Origin: Dissophora ornata
Lineage: Eukaryota; Mortierellomycota; Mortierellomycetes; Mortierellales; Mortierellaceae
Direction: 5' to 3'
DNA length: 19,698 nucleotides
Assembly (NCBI GenBank): GCA_025201705.1
Contig: MU617164.1
Span: 1 to 19,698, forward strand
In this document: positions 7,600 through 16,531 of the stretch, in pieces
Numbering within the stretch: the stretch's first letter is position 1
Layout of the letters: every line of letters begins with the position of its first letter
Made by a program: the position numbers and the translations under genes
Notes under the pieces: model-generated
What the model was told of the DNA's origin: nothing
Seen by the model: only the letters and a program-made list of their open reading frames with translations
The model's database searches: none

Positions 7600-8588
7600 G
7601 GAGGAGGAGGAGGAGGAGGAGGGGCCAGTTGATGCCAAGTCGACTACGGAGTATGAAGAGCAAATGCCCTCTGCGGCCACGTTGACCGCAGCAGCAAATT
7701 TAATTCTCGAGCAAGAGGAACACTCTGGTATCAAATGCGATGTAGGGCTACTAGTCGATATCGACAGCGAAAGCAACCTCATTCCTACCAGCAATGACAG
7801 GAGCACAGCCTCCACAATGTCGCCGAGCGGAGCATTGGCACATATCGACAACACGTTGGTGATGCTTGATACGAGTCCGCCATCGCAAGAGCTTAATGAT
7901 GCCAATCGATTAGAAGAATCTCCATCTTCCACAGATTCCATCGCACTTCTGGAGGCTCCATTGTTCAAGACAGCGACTAAGGACTTAACGACAAAACATG
8001 CCGCCGCCTCTCACGACTCATTGAATGAGTTTGCAAGTCCACACGACTGGTTGAACAAACTAGCAAGGATGAGTATCGATCAGTTCCAGGAGAGCCAGGC
8101 TGACCATAAGAAAGAATGGGCTGCATTAATGAAGAAGCAAGAGCAGGACTCGCAAAGGATCCACGATTTCATTCAGCGATCCAATCAAGCTAAACCCCCA
8201 AAGGCCATAACCCGGATACCTGTTTCACTAAGCATCGTCATCGAGACGAAGGATTTTGGCCAACAGGAGATGCGGGTGAAGGAGGTAGAGTATATAAAAT
8301 CCATGTTGAAGAGACAGGGAGACAGGGAGGAAAGCCTTTTTTTTACCATCAAAAACGCACCTTTTTATCACATTATGAACATTTGGCTAATTCTTACCAA
8401 CACACGACACTTTTGGATCTGTATTGCAATAGGAGGACGACCTCAAAGCCCTGATTGAGGATTTCTGTTCAAAGTACAACATGCAAAGTTACGAGATGGC
8501 GATTTGGGTAACGGTTGCCAGCGCTATCAAGAAGACAAAAAAGAGGCTCCGGCGGGATGCCCAGCAAAGGACCGAGAGATTGATCTAG
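6212..8588 (+). CDS. Unrecognised acidic low-complexity protein, three exons
   Basis: Inferred exons 6212-6356, 6453-8284 and 8433-8588 give about 710 aa. Intron 1 (96 nt) has donor GTGAGT, branch CTAAC near 6416 and acceptor GGCAG; it joins VDDVGRG to HTSSTKENHGWGF in frame. Intron 2 (148 nt) has donor GTAGAG, CTAAT and acceptor CAATAG, joining RVKE to EDDLKALIEDFCSKYNM; the last exon ends KKRLRRDAQQRTERLI. An upstream in-frame ATG at 6062 would add 50 aa, and ATG 6509 is an internal alternative. The protein is Asp/Glu/Ser/Gln-rich, with an ELEELEELEEL stretch, a D12E8 tract (residues about 419-438), and a basic C-terminus after a short strand-helix module. No signal peptide or membrane segment. 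No family recognised; a nuclear or scaffold role would be a guess. Start is the least certain part. Confidence 0.7.
7562..7621 (+). repeat. (GAT)12(GAG)8 trinucleotide tract coding D12E8
   Basis: Twelve GAT codons (7562-7597) followed by eight GAG codons (7598-7621), in frame inside the acidic-protein gene. Likely length-variable among strains. Confidence 0.95.
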
Positions 8589-9154
8589 AGCCTTGTTTCG
8601 TTTTGATTTCGTGTTGGTATTCATTGTATTCCTATGACGACGTAAAGACACCACACCGAAACAAGTTTTGCAGACGAACGCTTTAGAAACGGGAATAATA
8701 AATTAGCACGGCCGCCCATGGCGTCGCCTGCTGCTTGCTGCATGAAGACACCAGGGAAGAGCATGAGAGAGACTGAGACAGCGGGACTTACCTCATGGAA
8801 ATCCTGACGACAGACAGGCACTTGCGAGCCCACGCAGACTTGCCTCGCCTCTTTTTTTTTTTTTGGTGGAGCGCTTTCTATGTAATATGCAGTTCGTGCC
8901 CTCCAGAATTAGACGAAGACGGGACACACACATCAATTTGTCAGGGAGTGTAGCAATGGCAGTCCGGGGCACTGACACAGAACAGTTTCGACGGAACTTG
9001 TTCTTCTCAGGAAATAAACAATGCATTCGTTCTCAAGGCCTTTTTTTTTCGTGGGTTGCCGAAAGGCGACATATTTGGTCATAACGAATCTTGTACGAGG
9101 GAGGGGGGGACGCGAAACTCCATCGACTCTATACTGTACCTCGCAACACAGGCG
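8589..9154. other. Region after the acidic-protein gene; no clear gene
   Basis: Holds the 3' flank of the 6212-8588 gene (AATAATAAAT-type A/T-rich sequence near 8695-8703, a plausible poly-A signal zone), T-runs near 8853 and 9040, and a minus-strand splice-like pair (GTAAGT at 8791, CAG at 8738). No recognised coding or RNA gene. Confidence 0.5.
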
Positions 9155-9706
9155 ATGCAGCGTGTAAGCAAAGGACACGGGGCATCTTACCCTGCTCATC
9201 TGTGCTCTATTTTTTTCTTCTTTGCATGCGTTTCTGTAACGGCTCGAGCTCATCTTTTTGTTGTCTGTTTTGATTGGAACCACCACCATTTCCAAAATAG
9301 GAGACCCAAAAGTATACTGGGTCGCGGGAAGAACAGGGTGGTTGGAAAACAAGAGTGGGAGATGTGGCCAAATGCACCAAGAAATCACCGTCCGATATGC
9401 GATATGCGATATGCGGTAAAAAGGTTGAGGATGGCACAGCACTACACCATCAGCAATTGCGAAACGAATACAGGAGGCACAAAGAAAAGCGCATGCGAAG
9501 AGGGTGTGGTTGAGTTATCCAGCAGCATCGTCGGTGTAACAATTCCCACCTTTGTGTCTCTGCTTCGACTACGTCGTCAAGGGGCACTGCACCAACAAAC
9601 CGCACGTCTGTTTCTGAATTGTTTAAAAAAAAAACTCCTTGCCACAGGGGTTCTCGCGATTTATTTCATCTTCATCTCGAGACGCGTCTTTGCTTCGCTG
9701 GACTAA
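9155..9706 (+). CDS. Doubtful 183-aa ORF of unknown function
   Basis: The frame is open from 9056, but the first ATG is at 9155 (183 codons). The product begins MQRVSKGHGASYPAHL, has one hydrophobic stretch (SIFFFFACVSVTARAHLF) and a C-terminal hydrophobic/basic end. Much of the hydrophobic content comes from T-runs. The opposite strand is also open (no ATG) over 8933-9442. No domain recognised and no convincing promoter. It is kept only because an ORF this long is unusual by chance in this gene-poor stretch. Confidence 0.15.
   Translation: MQRVSKGHGASYPAHLCSIFFFFACVSVTARAHLFVVCFDWNHHHFQNRRPKSILGRGKNRVVGKQEWEMWPNAPRNHRPICDMRYAVKRLRMAQHYTISNCETNTGGTKKSACEEGVVELSSSIVGVTIPTFVSLLRLRRQGALHQQTARLFLNCLKKKLLATGVLAIYFIFISRRVFASLD
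9394..9414. repeat. Three tandem copies of GATATGC
   Basis: Three exact 7-bp copies, 9394-9414. Small and of unknown significance. Confidence 0.9.
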
Positions 9707-12700
9707 CAAAAGCTGCACTCGTGGACTTGGAAAATGTGATGGGTGTTATAGTATGCCTATAGGGTAGCTTTTCTGTGTTCCCTTCAGTCTATTTAGTCGC
9801 GGGACGAAGACCCGAGTTGGTTAAAATAAAGGTAAAAAAAAAAAAAAAAACTTGTTTACGCAGACGAGCAGATGGCTCATGCGCCCGACGGTTGTACACA
9901 CATGCGTAAAGTCTCATTCGCATTCTCAGATATGATGCCCACAACAATATACCGACCATACAGAGGTGCGTCGCCCTGACTGTACGATGCATGATCAGCC
10001 AAATTTGCCAGCAAGGGAAGAAGAAAAGGCTGGCGAGTAAAACGCTTTAAACCTGCACGCCATGCAATGCGCATCTTATTCTAATATTCTTTGGAGTGTA
10101 ACGGTATTAATGCCCTTTTCATGTTGATGGCCTACACAGCCGTTAGGAACTTGGGACCGAGACCGTTTCTGAGCGGACTTGTGCGTTCATTGAGCTCGGC
10201 ATCACTGATTGAGGTACATGTAGTCTATGCATATTATGCGAAAAGACCATAGTTACAACAACAAACAACAACCAAAAACAATTATTCGTACCACCTCGCG
10301 AGTTTTTTGCATGCAAGACAGTCAGCTGGAGCGCTAACGTCTCTGGTTCTCTGGTTTTTTGTCGCCAAGACTGGTCCGCTCCTGGACAATTGCATGCACG
10401 TTAGCCGACAGTCGACCTTCCCACAAATGCACTCCGAGTCCAGTTCGCATGACATTGCAAGTGAGGCGGGACATACTATCGTCAACTGCCATTCATCTCA
10501 TACACTGGAGACAATCAGTGGTACAGGAAGAACGAAATAGGGTAGGGTAAATTGAAAAAATCCGTCTCTGGGATATTAGTATGCATGAAGCAAAGAGCCA
10601 AAACGAAGGACTAAAGAATATCAAAATCAACAGATCAACAGACAGGTCGTTCCTAACGCTGATGTTTGTGCAACAGAAAGTCAGGAAGCACCGACATCTT
10701 CATTTTCGTTCTTGGTTGAATCACGGTGCCACTATCTAATAAAATCACGTTGGTTCCATTTTTCTTTTCCACTTTGGAGGTTTGAAAGACTGCAGGAATG
10801 GTTGAATGGTTAACAATCATGCATGTGCACAACAAGTTTCTGCGAAAGGAGAGAGCAGAATGCATCAAGATCTGCAATCATAGTGACCCTCCATCAACAA
10901 CTTGCACTAAGGAAACACTCCAAGGGTGTGTAAGACTGATGCATCGCAAGCATGTTCAAACAAACATCCTCATATCCTAATATGCTCATAGTCGACGACC
11001 CATGTCGATGCATTCGGATTTCCCGACGCCTATTTTTTTTTGCGTCCTTCGCCATTGCTTCAAAACATCAATGCCACTCTGCTTTCAGGAGACCATTCGG
11101 GAGGCGGCTGAATGAAAATATATAATTACGAATATCGAAAGCGTGATGAACTCCACCAAATTCTGTGCCAGACTCCTTTCTCTAAATGCATGCTAGCAAT
11201 ACGCAATCTAATTTTTAAGTTACCCAATCCGTTGGAGAGATCGGGCGAAAGAATAGGGGAGAAAGAAGCCAAAAAGGGGAGAGACCGAAGAAACCAAAGC
11301 TTGGCGTGGTCGAGAACGTTTGTGGATCGAAGCTCCTATTAGGGTCGATGGGGTTGTGATGTCACATTGTAGTTATAGCAGAAAACTCGCATCCACAATT
11401 TGAAGCGGACACGGCCATATGTATTTTATTTGCAGTGAATTAGGAGAAGGCAGAAAGGAAAAAAAAATGAGTATGTATCCGGGGGTCGATCTTGAGACTC
11501 GAGCCTCTCCATCAGCTCTGTCATTCAAGCGCTTTCACGCAAGTGTAGCAAGGATGCAACGTAAAGATACATCCTCCTTTCTCGGTAGTGACTGGGTGCA
11601 TGCTGGAGAAGGTGACGGCCTCCTTTTTTGGACAAACAAAGTTGAGACGCGCTCACCAAAACCTTATCTTAATACCACCTCTCTGCCGAATGAATTTGCA
11701 CCGTGATATGGAGCAACCATTAAAAAAGTTTCACGGGAGTCAGGCGGAGAAAATAAATCTTACAACAAATATGCACAATTCGTGGGCGCCTGCGACGTTG
11801 GCAACTGACCAGCACCAAATGAACGGAGTCGGAAGGACTTTCCCCTTTCGTCATAAGTAGGTATCTCAGCTGACGGAACAAACAAGGCATTGTCAATTCT
11901 TTTGTAGTCGATGAAAAACTGAACCCTTCAACTGATGGTCTAAACAAGATCTAGCCCATCTGCGTGGGTCTGGTTCGTTCGTGACAGCAGGCGATTGGAC
12001 CGTCTCTTCATGCGCATGCTTGACCTGACATTTTTCTTGAACCTCCCTTTTGAAAAAAGTTAGGAGTCGTGACAATTGTTTTATGATATTCGTCCCAGTA
12101 CGATTGCATGCCTTGCCTTTCATGAAACTGGACGACCCTAGTTCCCTATGGACAGGATGGATACCCTCCTTCGCTTGATCTTTGTTGTGCTTACTCGGTC
12201 CCCTAATCTCTATCTCTTAGAGTAGAGCACTTTCTAGTATTCACAAGTGAATCGCTTACTACACACACAGCACCGCTTCCACGAGTAATACATTGTAGGG
12301 GCACAGCACTGCAGCGCTCTGGTTACATGGAACAGTTTTTTGTCCGACGTGCTCCCTGGACTCACCTTGCCCTGATATGATGCATCACGAAAGACAGCAG
12401 TAAAATTTTTACCTGGTGAAAGTAACAAGGAAGACGTAGGTCTAAACTCATACGATTTACACTCATTACGGGATATAAAACATTCGCATGATGAATATCC
12501 CTGATTGGAATGCCCATTATAGAGATCAGCGATAGCCCAAGAACATTCCACCGATCGATTCTCCCTAGTGTTGCTGAGGTACTTAACAACAGTATGCGCT
12601 CTGGAACAGTGTCCTTACCGGATTAGCGCATCAAGAACCGAAGAAAAATACTCGCTGTAATTACCGACGCCACTAAGCAGGTAGACTAGGATATTTGTGC

Positions 12701-13118
12701 AATTAGAGGACGCTCGAGCAATTTTTATAGTTGGACGCGTTTTGAAAAAAAAAGTATATAAAAGGAGTCAACCAAGGGAGAATGAGAAACTGGATATGGC
12801 CCATGCGTACGTATAATAGACCGTACGGCGATCGCTAGCGGAGCCTTTCCAGCACAGCGGCCACGACAGCTCGGGAGAGGAAGCATTATACACCTCAGTT
12901 TGAAGCTCCCGCTGGATTCGTCAATGTGCAAAAGGGAAGATTTAAATGTGAAAATATTAGAGACCAGAATATGAATAGAAATTTATGCTTTCATGACTGG
13001 ATCTACCCCTGTCTGAATTTTAATGTACGATTGCGGTTTCGGTCCGGCGTAACAGAAGCCGCCGCGAACTTTACATGGCCCAACGGCTAGTTAACATAAA
13101 AAGGAAAGGGAAAGAAAA
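9707..13118. other. 3.4-kb gene-poor stretch
   Basis: All frames are broken often; the longest ATG frame (11419-11706, 95 codons) has no recognisable features and is expected by chance. A poly-A run lies at about 9833-9850 and an AAC-rich stretch at 10255-10280. A TATATAAAAG box sits at 12753-12762 without an obvious gene. No tRNA, 5S, transposase or reverse transcriptase motif was found by eye. Confidence 0.6.
12753..12762 (+). promoter_or_regulatory. Orphan consensus TATA box
   Basis: TATATAAAAG after an A-run, a near-perfect TATA consensus. The first ATG downstream opens only an 18-codon frame, so any transcript would be non-coding, spliced or lead into the 13151 ORF. Confidence 0.3.
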
Positions 13119-13150
13119 ATGGAAGCACATGCCGACTCGGATCAGGATCA

Positions 13151-13759
13151 ATGGCCTATATCCTGTCGCATGACAGGCAGTATTTGGTTCCCTTGCACAA
13201 GAAATTGTACTACGGGAAAGAGGGCCATCAAGATGGCGATGCATATCGGTGCAGAGGTTGCAAGAAAGGGGAAAAAAGGCATGAGTCGCAGACCATGATA
13301 TCTGGTCAATGGCCCATGTGCGAAAACTGTCACAAGTCCTTCGTCTACGGGAAGAGAGAGCGGGGACATGGATGGGATGTGTATGTGTTACTTGTGTTAC
13401 TACTTTTTTTTTTTGCTGGGCTCGTGCACCCGTGGTTGAATAAACAGTTTATAGGCAGTGATTGGTGCCAGTTCATTGGACTGAGAAATGAAGGACAGAC
13501 ACTTCTGGTAAATGCGTGGGCCCTTCCGCCCTGTTTTGTCTCATGCCTTGTTCCTCAATATCTATCTGATATCAGGAGGGTCGGTTTTCTTTCACCCTAT
13601 TTCTTTGTTGGATGGGGAAATCAAGTGACCATTGGCCAATGGTGTAGCCATTTCACCGCGGACTTCATTGTTTTCATTGTTTTCATTGTAGGGACTAGAA
13701 GAGGGTGGCAGGGTGTGAGCAACGAAAACGGATATCCTCCCGCCCATCGGTACAAGTGA
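13151..13759 (+). CDS. Candidate 202-aa ORF with two CxxC pairs and a membrane segment
   Basis: ATG at 13151 opens 202 codons. Residues 34-60 contain CRGC and CENC pairs (C-x2-C-x19-C-x2-C), a spacing that could bind zinc as a ribbon or treble-clef-like fold, in a hydrophilic Lys/His-rich context ending HKSFVYGKRERGHG. It is followed by a hydrophobic stretch (about residues 77-93, YVLLVLLLFFFAGLV), partly made by a T11 run. A GTATGT donor-like site lies just after the cysteine region near 13381, so the real exon may stop there. A second ATG at 13119 has better context but reads another frame and stops after 59 codons. No named family recognised. Could be a young or decaying gene, or chance. 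Confidence 0.3.
   Translation: MAYILSHDRQYLVPLHKKLYYGKEGHQDGDAYRCRGCKKGEKRHESQTMISGQWPMCENCHKSFVYGKRERGHGWDVYVLLVLLLFFFAGLVHPWLNKQFIGSDWCQFIGLRNEGQTLLVNAWALPPCFVSCLVPQYLSDIRRVGFLSPYFFVGWGNQVTIGQWCSHFTADFIVFIVFIVGTRRGWQGVSNENGYPPAHRYK
13628..13643. promoter_or_regulatory. 16-bp perfect palindrome with two CCAAT boxes
   Basis: ACCATTGGCCAATGGT is its own reverse complement and holds back-to-back ATTGG and CCAAT pentamers, the recognition core of the HAP/NF-Y complex. Function is inferred only; it lies inside the doubtful 13151 ORF. Confidence 0.4.
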
Positions 13760-16028
13760 ATATACAAATAATGGCAAATAGAAAGGCGCATTTGCAGAAT
13801 AAAATGACTGCGGCGTTTGTTTTTGCCTTATCTTTGAGTGAAATCAAGCAAAGGTGGACACAGAGAGGGTTTATTAGATACTGTCGATGAGCCATTTGCA
13901 GACATGTCCACCAAGTGTTTGTGTAATGCAATATCGCATTCAGTGCGGCGATGAACTACTGGGCTATGAGGCAATATGCTGGTAACTTTGACCGTGGGAC
14001 AAAGTTATCCAATAGTCCTTCTTAAAAATGCCAGACGCGCAGGGTATGCCGGCACTAGTCCCAATAAGGACGGACGCTCGACCTCAATCCATGCACTAAG
14101 AGAATGTATCGTTTTGTAAGGTAACGTTGCGCGTGTGCCGTTTACGCAGCAAATACTGAAATACTCGGCAATGCTTGAGCTATCTTCAAGCATTCCTTGT
14201 CTCCACTGATCGCAAACGCCATCCGCTGTAGGGTAGGATAAATAGCAACTTATAACACAACGCTTCAGAGCGATATTCAGTGGTCGTTCACTTGATGGCG
14301 TAGATGTATTCGGCCTCAGCCTATGCACACTAATGCTGACCGTTAGGATATCTTAAAGAAAGAGGTGTAATAGACTTGATAAAGCAAGGCCAACCTCCGT
14401 CTGATTCTGTGTACTACTTAAATCTGAGCACAGAAGCTTGTTAGGTCCAAAGGATCGGCTTCCAGTTGAGCGATTGGTACTAAAACCTGGTCATTCATGA
14501 CACAAACATACAACATATAATAAGCGGAGCGATCGGGCCCTTTTTCTGGGCGCTCTACGTAGTAGACTAACGGCGAGGTAAAGAAGAAGCGGAGGACCGA
14601 ATGAGGCGGCGTTTGCTTTGAACGAAAGGGCATCCCAATAGCCGTGCTGAAGGAACGCGTGGTATGTGTATATGATACTTGCCACTATGAAAGGTGCTAT
14701 CCACAAACTTCATGCTGATAGGGCTAAAGCTTTGAAACGTATTCCGGTATCAATGAGCACAGATGTACATGCTTTGCGAATACGGACGTGCCGCCGTGCA
14801 TACAGGGAACAAGATGTAATCAACCATTGTAGACATGTTCTACGATCACTGTAATGCGGACAAAGGACCCCCTTTTCGGAAACGTCGTTTGTCAAATAAG
14901 CAGAGTCGTATTCAATACCACTCTGTCGTTTGCACACGTGTGTCTCATACGCAATTTGCGCTATCCTGGCAACTTTAGAGGCAAAGAAAGAAATCAGCAG
15001 CTCAGGCATGTACGATTATCCTTTGGACTTGACACATTTGATCCGATGTCCTTGCTCAGATGAGGTCGCCTCGAGCTTTCCATCCTTTCCATCTGGATAT
15101 GAAGGACTCGTGCATTATCAATTTTATATACAATATCGCGAAGAAGACGCTTTGGGGTTTTGTAGCATGAATTGGAAAGAAAAAAAATCGAACTTCCTCA
15201 CTGCTGATTTGGAAAGGGTGAGATGGGACTAAAAAAGCGGACGTTCAGGTCATTCATAAACACCAAAGGAAAAATGAATCATGTTGGCAATCCCGGGGAA
15301 ATACATGACTGACAATAAAATCAAATATATGGTTGTCGTGTTGTTCATTCAACCGTTTGCATCACGTAGCATCCGGTATCTGGAAGGTCTTTTACAAGAC
15401 GTCCGCACCTCTCCAAAACACAGGTCACTGAAGGTGCATTTGAGGTCTAAGAGCCTATCTCCGACTGGACTTGCGGGGTTTCATGAATCTATAGAAAGTT
15501 GACTGCAGTGTGAGGATTTGCTGCTTATGAGACACCGAACGACGAATCCCTTCAGATGGAACGCGTTGCGGTCCAGAGGCATAGCGTCGATCGCATTTGA
15601 ATTTCATTTCATGTCAGTATGCAATCAAATGCCAAATCTGAACTGTCAGCTCCGGATACCATCTCAGCTTGTGACTCGATTCTCGCGTTGCCCTCTGAGC
15701 GAACGCCAAGCGAAATACTTGCGTACATGTAACATTGTTATTGTAGCTATGGAAATTCGCGTGCTCACGCTTAGGAAGCTGTCGAGTGCGCTAGGAATGA
15801 ACGGTGGTTTTTTGGACCCGTAACCTCGGCGCCGCGCAAACAGATACCTAATGTTCATTGAGGGTGACTGTTGTGCGTAGTTGCTAGTAGGGAGGTTTCT
15901 ATCCCGATTACATTCCACTATTCAAGTCGAATCATCCTTTGCTCCATGGCCCACTAGCCTCTGCATCAGAAAAGCAGAGGCACGGAAGGTAATATTCCAA
16001 GCGCAAGGGCTGTCGTGTGTTTCGTAGA
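13760..16028. other. 2.3-kb stretch without a recognised gene
   Basis: Frames on both strands are short; the minus frame at 14710-15009 starts with ATG (99 codons) but shows no domain. A perfect 8-bp hairpin lies at 15957-15981. No RNA gene or mobile element was recognised. Confidence 0.6.
15957..15981. other. 8-bp inverted repeat (hairpin)
   Basis: GCCTCTGC (15957-15964) and GCAGAGGC (15974-15981) form a perfect stem with a 9-nt loop. There is no T-run after it, and its role is unknown. Confidence 0.55.
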
Positions 16029-16199
16029 ATGGCAAGATTGATATCCTACCTACAACAGCTTTTTATGCCTTTCATCTATTTCGTGCTCCTTACGCCCTCT
16101 TGTAGAGCCGATGTGATGGAACAGCGAGGTCATTGGATGAGTTACATCTCCGATCCCGTCAACTCTAACTCAAACCACTCGTCTCGCTTGTCACTATAA
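16029..16199 (+). CDS. Candidate 56-aa ORF with signal-peptide-like N-terminus
   Basis: ATG at 16029; the product begins MARLISYLQQLFMPFIYFV, a short basic start and long hydrophobic core, followed by LLTPSCRA, a reasonable signal-peptidase site (small residues at -1 and -3 are partly met), then about 29 polar residues with an NHS glycosylation sequon. Small secreted proteins are common in fungi and often unannotated. No cysteine framework in the mature part and no homologue recognised. The stop TAA shares its last base with the ATG of a following 110-codon ORF. Chance is quite possible at this length. Confidence 0.22.
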   Translation: MARLISYLQQLFMPFIYFVLLTPSCRADVMEQRGHWMSYISDPVNSNSNHSSRLSL

Positions 16200-16531
16200 T
16201 GAGTTTACCAATATGCACTACATCCAGTAAGGTACAGTTCGTCACGTTGCAAAGAAAAATGCGACAGATGAAAAGAAGGATAGTTACTTACCGGGACGGT
16301 GAGATGCAGAGCGGGATACAAAGAACAACCAGCAATCTGCGTGTCCTTGCAAATGATGAGAGACCACACGAGGATGATTGGCGAGATAAAAAAAAAATCT
16401 GGACTAATTGCATAAACGTTACCCCTTCATCGAAGGACATGCACAGCGAGCAAACATTAAAATGTGTACAGGCAGTGACAGCATCCCCATCCACATATCC
16501 GGCACAATCCCTAGAAGATTGCCGGCTGTGA
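16199..16531 (+). CDS. Doubtful 110-aa hydrophilic ORF
   Basis: ATG at 16199 overlaps the preceding stop as TAATG. The product is hydrophilic and Lys/Arg/Ser/Thr-rich (for example LQRKMRQMKRRIVTYRDGE), with no recognised domain. ORFs of this length are expected by chance several times in 11 kb. Confidence 0.12.
   Translation: MSLPICTTSSKVQFVTLQRKMRQMKRRIVTYRDGEMQSGIQRTTSNLRVLANDERPHEDDWRDKKKIWTNCINVTPSSKDMHSEQTLKCVQAVTASPSTYPAQSLEDCRL

Noticed and set aside
7432..7968. 178-codon minus-strand frame rich in Ser
   Set aside because: It is the antisense of the D/E tract of the acidic protein (GAT/GAG read as ATC/CTC-type Ser codons), so a shadow.
10282..10485. 67-codon cysteine-containing minus-strand frame considered as a small secreted protein
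   Set aside because: Starts at a TTG, has no signal peptide, and its length is expected by chance.
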